NCBI GenBank assembly: GCA_001870995.2
Contig: MLAV02000019.1
Span: 62,001-126,000, forward strand
Reading direction: 5' to 3'
From: Chitinophaga sp. CB10
GTDB lineage: Bacteria; Bacteroidota; Bacteroidia; Chitinophagales; Chitinophagaceae
Length of the DNA: 64,000 bases
This document shows positions 59,374 through 64,000 of this stretch, one piece after another. The notes under the pieces are model-generated. The model was not told the origin of the DNA, searched no databases, and was given only the letters and a program-made list of their open reading frames with translations. The position numbers and the translations under genes were made by a program. The first letter of the stretch is position 1. Every line of letters starts with the position of its first letter.

Positions 59374-60255
59374 ATGGCAACAATACTGGACCTGGTGGGC
59401 AATACCCCACTGGTAGAACTAAAGAAGATTTCGGCCAATCCGGCTGTAACGATTTACGGGAAGCTGGAAGGCAATAATCCGGGTGGCAGCGTAAAGGACA
59501 GGGCTGCCTACGGGATGATTAAAGGCGCGCTGGACAGGGGGGAACTGAAGCCGGGGATGAAGCTGATAGAGGCCACCAGTGGCAATACCGGTATCGCGTT
59601 GGCCATGATTGCCAATTTATTTGGTATAGAGATAGAGATCGTCATGCCGGCAGATGCTACGGCCGAGCGCGTGCAAACCATGCAGGCTTACGGCGCTAAA
59701 GTTATCCTGACGCCGAAGGAATTGTCGATGGAGGGTTCTATTGATTATGCCAATGCGCAGCTGGAGAAAGGCGGGTATTTTAACCTGAACCAGTTTGGCA
59801 ACCCGGATAACTATATGATGCACTATAAGACTACCGGCCCTGAGATATGGCGGGATACCCAAAGTCGGGTTACGCATTTTGTGAGTGCGATGGGCACGAC
59901 CGGTACGGTGATGGGTGTTTCCAAGTACCTGAAGGAGCAGAACCCGGATATCCAGATAGTGGGTTGTCAGCCTACGGAGGGGTCTAAGATACCTGGTATT
60001 CGCAAATGGCCGGAGGCGTATTTGCCGAAGATATTTGACCGTTCGAGGATTGACCGGATCATGGATATTTCGGAGGCGGAGGCCCGGGCGATGACGAAGC
60101 GGCTGGCGCGGGAGGAAGCGGTATTTTGCGGGATGAGCAGTGGCGGCGCGGTGGCTGCGGCGGCGCGGTTGTCTGCCGAGTTGAAGGCGGGGGTGATTGT
60201 GTGTATTATTTGCGATCGTGGGGACAGGTATTTGAGTAGTGATTTGTTTGCGTGA
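59374..60255 (+). CDS. cysM: Cysteine synthase (CysM-like, O-acetylserine sulfhydrylase)
   Basis: A 293-residue PLP enzyme that replaces the acetyl group of O-acetylserine with sulfide. The PLP lysine is K41 in NPGGSVKDRAAYGMI, the substrate loop is ATSGNTGIALAMIA, and the phosphate-binding loop is SAMGTTGTVMGV. SSGGAVAAAARL near the end is the cofactor pyridine-nitrogen site. The CysM-like rather than CysK-like assignment rests on length and on the form of the substrate loop. Co-transcribed with cysE. Confidence 0.93.
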   Translation: MATILDLVGNTPLVELKKISANPAVTIYGKLEGNNPGGSVKDRAAYGMIKGALDRGELKPGMKLIEATSGNTGIALAMIANLFGIEIEIVMPADATAERVQTMQAYGAKVILTPKELSMEGSIDYANAQLEKGGYFNLNQFGNPDNYMMHYKTTGPEIWRDTQSRVTHFVSAMGTTGTVMGVSKYLKEQNPDIQIVGCQPTEGSKIPGIRKWPEAYLPKIFDRSRIDRIMDISEAEARAMTKRLAREEAVFCGMSSGGAVAAAARLSAELKAGVIVCIICDRGDRYLSSDLFA

Positions 60256-60394
60256 GGGGGGGATAGGGAGCGAGGTTAGTGTGTTACATGAGTAGTGATT
60301 CTTTGCCTGAAGGGATTTGATTTATAGCCAGTCCGCGCTCATGGCCAAGCGTTACCTGAACCGGGATTTTCCTAAACAAGCTAGCCATAAAAAG

Positions 60395-60424
60395 AAAGGT
60401 CCGATGCAAAAGCACCGGACCTTT
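60395..60424 (-). terminator. Terminator between cysM and the E1 beta gene
   Basis: AAAGGTCCG and CGGACCTTT form a perfect 9-bp stem with a 12-nt loop. T-runs exist on both sides, with the longer one leftward, 24 bp past the E1 beta stop. It probably serves both convergent genes. Confidence 0.82.
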
Positions 60425-60447
60425 TAGTATAATAAGCAGTTGTAAAC

Positions 60448-61431
60448 TTATTTTTTCATGTACATTACTTCCTTCACCAGTTTAACGGTACGCTCGATAT
60501 CGGGCAGGTAGAGTTTCACGAGGTTAGGCGCGTAGTGCATAGGCGCATCCGCAGCGGTGATACGGCGGATAGGTGCATCCAGGTAGTCGAAACCTTCTTT
60601 CTGGATACGGTAGGTAATTTCGGAAGAAACGGAGGCGAAAGGCCATTGTTCTTCTACGATTACCAGGCGGTTGGTTTTCTTCACTGATTCCAGGATGGTG
60701 AACCAATCCAGCGGACGGATGGTGCGCAGGTCGATTACTTCAGCTTCGATACCTTCTTTAGCCAGTTCTTCGGCGGCGCCCAGCGCTACTTTCATCATTT
60801 TGTTGAAAGATACGATGGTAACGTCTTTACCGGCGCGTTTGATGTCAGCTTTACCGATTGGGATGATGTATTCTTCTTCAGGTACTTCCCCAACGTCGCC
60901 GTACATCTGCTCAGACTCCATGAAAACAACCGGATCATCGTCGCGGATAGCTGCTTTCAGTAAGCCTTTTGCATCGTATGGGTTAGATACGGAGATTACT
61001 TTCAGGCCAGGGATGTTGGCATAATAGCTTTCGAAAGCGGTAGAGTGTTGTGCACCCAGCTGACCTGCGGAACCGTTAGGGCCGCGGAAAACGATCGGGC
61101 AACCTACCTGGCCACCGCTCATTGCCAGCATTTTGGAGGCGGTATTAAGGATTTGGTCCAGTGCCAGAACGGCGAAGTTCCAGGTCATAAATTCCACTAC
61201 CGGACGCAGACCATTTTGTGCAGCACCCACACCGATAGCAGCAAAGCCAAGCTCAGCGATAGGTGTATCGATAACGCGTTTTGGTCCAAACTCATCCAGC
61301 ATTCCCTGGGTCACTTTATAAGCACCATTATATTCGGCTACTTCCTCCCCCATTATGAAAACCCGTTCATCACGGCGAAATTCCTCCTGCAGGGCTTCTC
61401 TTAAGGCTTGTCTGAAAGCTATCTGACGCAT
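60448..61431 (-). CDS. pdhB: 2-oxoacid dehydrogenase E1 component, beta subunit (pyruvate type)
   Basis: A 327-residue transketolase-like subunit. IAFRQALREALQEEFRRDER, VFIMGEEVAEYNGAYKVTQG (the glutamate that activates thiamine diphosphate) and GPNGSAGQLGAQHSTAFESY identify pyruvate dehydrogenase E1 beta rather than the branched-chain type. VIDLRTIRPLDW is the usual C-terminal domain start. The alpha subunit gene is not adjacent. The substrate call is likely but not certain. Confidence 0.9.
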   Translation of the reverse strand: MRQIAFRQALREALQEEFRRDERVFIMGEEVAEYNGAYKVTQGMLDEFGPKRVIDTPIAELGFAAIGVGAAQNGLRPVVEFMTWNFAVLALDQILNTASKMLAMSGGQVGCPIVFRGPNGSAGQLGAQHSTAFESYYANIPGLKVISVSNPYDAKGLLKAAIRDDDPVVFMESEQMYGDVGEVPEEEYIIPIGKADIKRAGKDVTIVSFNKMMKVALGAAEELAKEGIEAEVIDLRTIRPLDWFTILESVKKTNRLVIVEEQWPFASVSSEITYRIQKEGFDYLDAPIRRITAADAPMHYAPNLVKLYLPDIERTVKLVKEVMYMKK

Positions 61432-61484
61432 GCTAATCTTAATAAAGTTTGAAAGTTAATTACCTAGTCTTCATTTAGGCAGGG

Positions 61485-61515
61485 CAAATTTATCGTTTGT
61501 TGTCGAAAAAGCAAA
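61485..61515 (-). promoter_or_regulatory. Consensus Bacteroidota promoter of the E1 beta gene
   Basis: Leftward, TTTG (61515-61512) and TAAATTTG (61492-61485) are spaced by 19 bp, fully matching TTTG-N19-TAnnTTTG. The leader would be about 50 nt. Confidence 0.7.
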
Positions 61516-61597
61516 GGAAAAAAAAAGCCGGCATCACAAAGTAAATATTTTATATATTTATAAATTCATATTCAAATCCATTTCAGATACTGATGAG

Positions 61598-62248
61598 ATG
61601 ATTACCATTACTTTGCTTAGTCTATCCTATATCGCTGCCATATCTTTCCGGATTAAGGACGTGAAAGCGCCTGTAGCGCGCCTGTTGACCTGGAACTTGC
61701 ATATTATTTTCCTGGTTTTATCGCTGATCAGCATACTACTGGCGCTGAACGGCTATGGCTTTAAGGGGACCCAAACGGAGCGGATTTTCCTGACTTTGTA
61801 TGCCGGCAGCGGGTTTATCCTGTATGGGTTGTCGAAGCCGGAGATCGATGCGCGGTATTATTACCTGGCCTCGTTGTTTGCCTTTCCGTTGGTACTGGTG
61901 GTGGGGCTGTTGCTGCCGTTTTTGCGGACATTTACCATTCTGGCGGCGCTGACATTGTTTGCGGACAGTGAATTTGAGCGGTACCGGATAGATGATGACT
62001 TTGCCATGCAGACGAAAAGTACGGGTATCCTTACCCGTTATCCTACTTATAGTATGGTGGAGGATAAGTATTGGTTATTTGAGAAGGTAACGCCGGATGT
62101 GATCAATCCCGGGGCGGCTCCCGGGACTGTTAAACTTAGTAAACGTGGGAATGACAGTGTACATATACAGTTAACAGCGGGTGGGGCAAAGGGTGGTACA
62201 ATCAGGGTGGATACAATTGTGGCGTTGAAGCAGGGGTATGGGGATTAA
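61598..62248 (+). CDS. Four-helix membrane protein of unknown function
   Basis: A 216-residue protein with four hydrophobic helices in its first 125 residues (ITLLSLSYIAAISFRI; LLTWNLHIIFLVLSLISILL; IFLTLYAGSGFILYGL; LFAFPLVLVVGLLLPFL) and a soluble tail of about 85 residues with a beta-rich end. No family was recognised. It stands alone between pdhB (divergent) and the toxin-like pair (convergent). Confidence 0.65.
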   Translation: MITITLLSLSYIAAISFRIKDVKAPVARLLTWNLHIIFLVLSLISILLALNGYGFKGTQTERIFLTLYAGSGFILYGLSKPEIDARYYYLASLFAFPLVLVVGLLLPFLRTFTILAALTLFADSEFERYRIDDDFAMQTKSTGILTRYPTYSMVEDKYWLFEKVTPDVINPGAAPGTVKLSKRGNDSVHIQLTAGGAKGGTIRVDTIVALKQGYGD

Positions 62249-62259
62249 TAAAATATAAG

Positions 62260-62901
62260 TTATTGCAGGAGCGATTCAGACACCGCTTCTTCCAAAGGAA
62301 TAAAGTATGCCTTTATACATGCCGGATTCCTGATACAAATCTGAATGTGATTTTTCTCATGGAACCCTGAGGTTGGATATAATGCGGCTCCTTCCTGGAA
62401 AGCGCAGCGAACTGAATCAAATGCCGGGAGTCCGTTCTGGTAACGCCAGTGATGAAGAAATTCCAACACTGTGCAGTCTAGCTCCCTCTTTAAAAAGACA
62501 TTATGGCTATCCAACAGGCTATTTTCCGGCAGTTTAATTTTCAGCAGTTGTAAGAATTCATGGAATCTCTTCAAATACTCAATATGCTCTGAGTCCATTA
62601 AATCAAGGCATCGACCTAATTCAATCGTAGCCCCTAACACGCCCGGTGAAACTTTTTTACGAGAGACCCGCTGCTTTCTTTTGCATTTTTCTTCTGCAAA
62701 CAGCCAGGCTCTTCTAAGGTTATGCTCCCAAAAGTAAACGCCGTGACCAAGCCAATCGTATGGATTAACACTTGGCTGCAGCCTTTTCTTTGCCGCAACC
62801 ACATCTTGTACCAAGGTTGCATCGCAACCGTGAAAACCGAATATCAGCCCTGATTTTTTCGAATACATAAGGTTAATTTGATGGTTATAAATTGTAAGCA
62901 T
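62260..62901 (-). CDS. ADP-ribosyltransferase-fold toxin-like protein
   Basis: A 213-residue protein (or 202 from the internal ATG at 62868, MYSKKSGLIFGFHG). Three spaced elements match an H-Y-[EQ] ADP-ribosyltransferase core like the DUF3990/PARP group. They are GFHGCDA (H24) at the first strand, DWLGHGVYFWE (Y56) with a following helix RRAWLFAEEK, and HEKNHIQICIRNPACIKAYF (E182/Q187) in the last strand. The middle region is helical and lysine-rich. It lacks a signal peptide and lies 23 bp after a 73-residue gene, the arrangement of toxin-antitoxin pairs. The fold assignment is from visible pattern only; catalytic identity is not proven. Confidence 0.6.
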   Translation of the reverse strand: MLTIYNHQINLMYSKKSGLIFGFHGCDATLVQDVVAAKKRLQPSVNPYDWLGHGVYFWEHNLRRAWLFAEEKCKRKQRVSRKKVSPGVLGATIELGRCLDLMDSEHIEYLKRFHEFLQLLKIKLPENSLLDSHNVFLKRELDCTVLEFLHHWRYQNGLPAFDSVRCAFQEGAALYPTSGFHEKNHIQICIRNPACIKAYFIPLEEAVSESLLQ

Positions 62902-62924
62902 TGGGCTGTATTCACATTCATTAT

Positions 62925-63146
62925 TTATAAATCTTCGTATCCTGAGAAATCCAAATGACGAAAATGCCAGGTCGGCTTCCCATTGGGCCGGAGAATGCCG
63001 GCATCTACCAGGATTTTCTTTGCTTTCCGCAAATCCCGGCTCAACTCAAGGCAATACTCATCTATTGACTTTAGATTTTCCTGGATCCGTCTTTCGTTAC
63101 GCAGGAATTCCTGGTAACTGCGGTTGATAGCTGCTTGTAATTCCAT
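62925..63146 (-). CDS. Small helical partner (candidate antitoxin) of the ART-like protein
   Basis: A 73-residue charged helical protein (NRSYQEFLRNERRIQENLKS; SRDLRKAKKILVDAGILRPN). It precedes the ART-like gene on the same strand, as antitoxin genes often do. No DNA-binding motif is visible, and the C-terminal Trp/His-rich WHFRHLDFSGYEDL could be a partner-binding tail. The family is unknown to me. Confidence 0.55.
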   Translation of the reverse strand: MELQAAINRSYQEFLRNERRIQENLKSIDEYCLELSRDLRKAKKILVDAGILRPNGKPTWHFRHLDFSGYEDL

Positions 63147-63480
63147 ACCTGATATTTAATTGATTAAAAAATTTTCGAATCCGGTTACATTTGGCAATGC
63201 AATGTTTCGGATGAAAAGGCCTGCCAGCCAAAATATTTGAAACGCTGCAAAATTCCTTGCCTTTGCCTGGTACGCATAACTATGAAGTATCCACATGAAA
63301 CAGATTTATGAGATTATGCCATCTTTAACTCCTAACAATGGTTACCCGGGTTAACTGCTCCATCAATTGACTATGCAAACTTACAAATTCCCTTCACCTA
63401 AAAATCATGCATTTTGTTATTCATTTGTAAATATTTACACATTAGCATATAATAATATGAATATTAAAATAACAATAAAA
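63147..63480. other. Intergenic region upstream of the toxin-like pair
   Basis: No gene, repeat array or clear promoter box was found in these 334 bp. The sequence is AT-rich, especially at 63400-63480. It should contain the leftward promoter for the 73-residue gene. Confidence 0.5.
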
Positions 63481-63504
63481 AAACCTGTCTGAAAAGACAG
63501 GTTT
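63481..63504 (-). terminator. Terminator of the thiolase gene
   Basis: AAACCTGTCT and AGACAGGTTT form a perfect 10-bp stem with loop GAAA. A run of A on the left gives a U-tract to the leftward transcript, 27 bp past the thiolase stop. Confidence 0.9.
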
Positions 63505-63530
63505 CAAAACGATAATTTTATTATCACTAA

Positions 63531-64000
63531 CTATACTCTTTCAATAATAATAGCGCTCGCACCACCACCGCCATTACAAATACCTGCTACACCGTAGCGG
63601 GCATTCTCCTGATGCAGGATGGAATTCAGCGTCACCACTATACGGGCTCCGCTGCAACCGATAGGATGCCCCATAGACACAGCGCCACCCCAGACGTTCA
63701 CCTTTTCCACCGGCAAACCCAAATCCCTGGCATTCGCAATAGGCACACAGCTAAAAGCTTCATTCACCTCCGCAAAATCCATATCCGTAATCTTCATGCC
63801 AGCCTTCTGCAAAGCATTGTTGATCGCCTTCACCGGCGTAGTGGTAAACCACTCCGGCGCCTGGGAAGCATCGGCAAAACTGATGATCTTAGCCAGCGGC
63901 TTCAATCCCAGCTCCTTCAGCTTCTCCCCGCTTACCAGCAGCACTGCTGCCGCACCGTCATTGATATTGGAAGCATTCGCCGCCGTAATGGTACCGTCCT
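63531..64000 (-). CDS. Acetyl-CoA acetyltransferase (thiolase), C-terminal part; 5' end beyond the window
   Basis: The visible 156 codons encode the end of a thiolase, which joins or cleaves acetyl-CoA units in fatty-acid or ketone-body metabolism. ITAANASNINDGAAAVLLVS runs into the window edge, showing the gene continues. DFAEVNEAFSC and GGAVSMGHPIGCSGAR hold the conserved Asn and His of the active site, and GVAGICNGGGGASAIIIERV carries the second catalytic cysteine. The first catalytic cysteine lies outside the window. Confidence 0.93.
   Translation of the reverse strand, partial: DGTITAANASNINDGAAAVLLVSGEKLKELGLKPLAKIISFADASQAPEWFTTTPVKAINNALQKAGMKITDMDFAEVNEAFSCVPIANARDLGLPVEKVNVWGGAVSMGHPIGCSGARIVVTLNSILHQENARYGVAGICNGGGGASAIIIERV

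Overview
The window reads as chromosome of a Bacteroidota bacterium, most likely Chitinophagaceae (Chitinophaga-like). This is inferred from gene content, not from a database search. Pointers are the type VI secretion genes of the Bacteroidota-only subtype (T6SSiii: TssN and TssO types, no TssJ/L/M), a HmuY/HmuR-like haem locus followed by a DUF6607 gene, an HU-CCDC81-like plus SPOR protein, OmpA with a TSP3 linker, and promoter -7 boxes of the Bacteroidota form TAnnTTTG in front of many genes. Most genes look like housekeeping core. No rRNA, tRNA, CRISPR array, integrase or transposase was seen.

1-16.8 kb: a leftward run of DoxX, acyl-CoA thioesterase, CinA and a 2-oxoacid dehydrogenase E2; a rightward envelope group (1024-residue TPR protein, outer-membrane barrel, HU/SPOR membrane protein); a leftward RmlD-like reductase and prolyl oligopeptidase; a rightward glycolytic pair pfkA-pyk; a leftward MFS exporter.

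16.9-24.4 kb: an aldehyde dehydrogenase, coaA and a metallo-hydrolase in one rightward run; a patch of hairpin-forming repeats; then a leftward haem-uptake operon (TonB receptor, HmuY-like lipoprotein, DUF6607 protein).

24.4-38.4 kb: a T6SSiii locus. The leftward set tssG-N-K-O-D and the rightward set PKD protein (TssP candidate)-tssE-F diverge from a shared control region. A second leftward block runs from three membrane-protein genes through tssB and tssC to a TraN/DUF4138-like protein, an odd mosaic ORF and a DUF2490-like barrel. No ClpV, VgrG, PAAR or recognisable effector gene is present, so the system must be completed elsewhere or be partial.

38.4-46 kb: a DUF6807 protein; a rightward three-gene cassette (gingipain/caspase-fold C25 peptidase, 91-residue unknown, bpX4-like protein); leftward dipeptide epimerase and MalQ with two CBM20-like modules.

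46-64 kb: dnaK, OmpA, a small barrel, argS, a TPR protein, lepB-cdd, a CarH-like MerR protein, a hydrolase, an NtrC-like regulator without a DNA-binding domain, cysE-cysM, a pyruvate/branched-chain dehydrogenase E1 beta, a membrane protein, a two-gene module that looks like an ADP-ribosyltransferase-fold toxin with a small partner, and the C-terminal part of a thiolase running off the window.

The strongest candidates for undescribed biology are the ART-like toxin pair (62.3-63.1 kb), the C25 peptidase/bpX4-like cassette (39.8-42.3 kb), and the unusual companions of the T6SS (TraN-like protein, mosaic ORF, DUF3137-type membrane genes).
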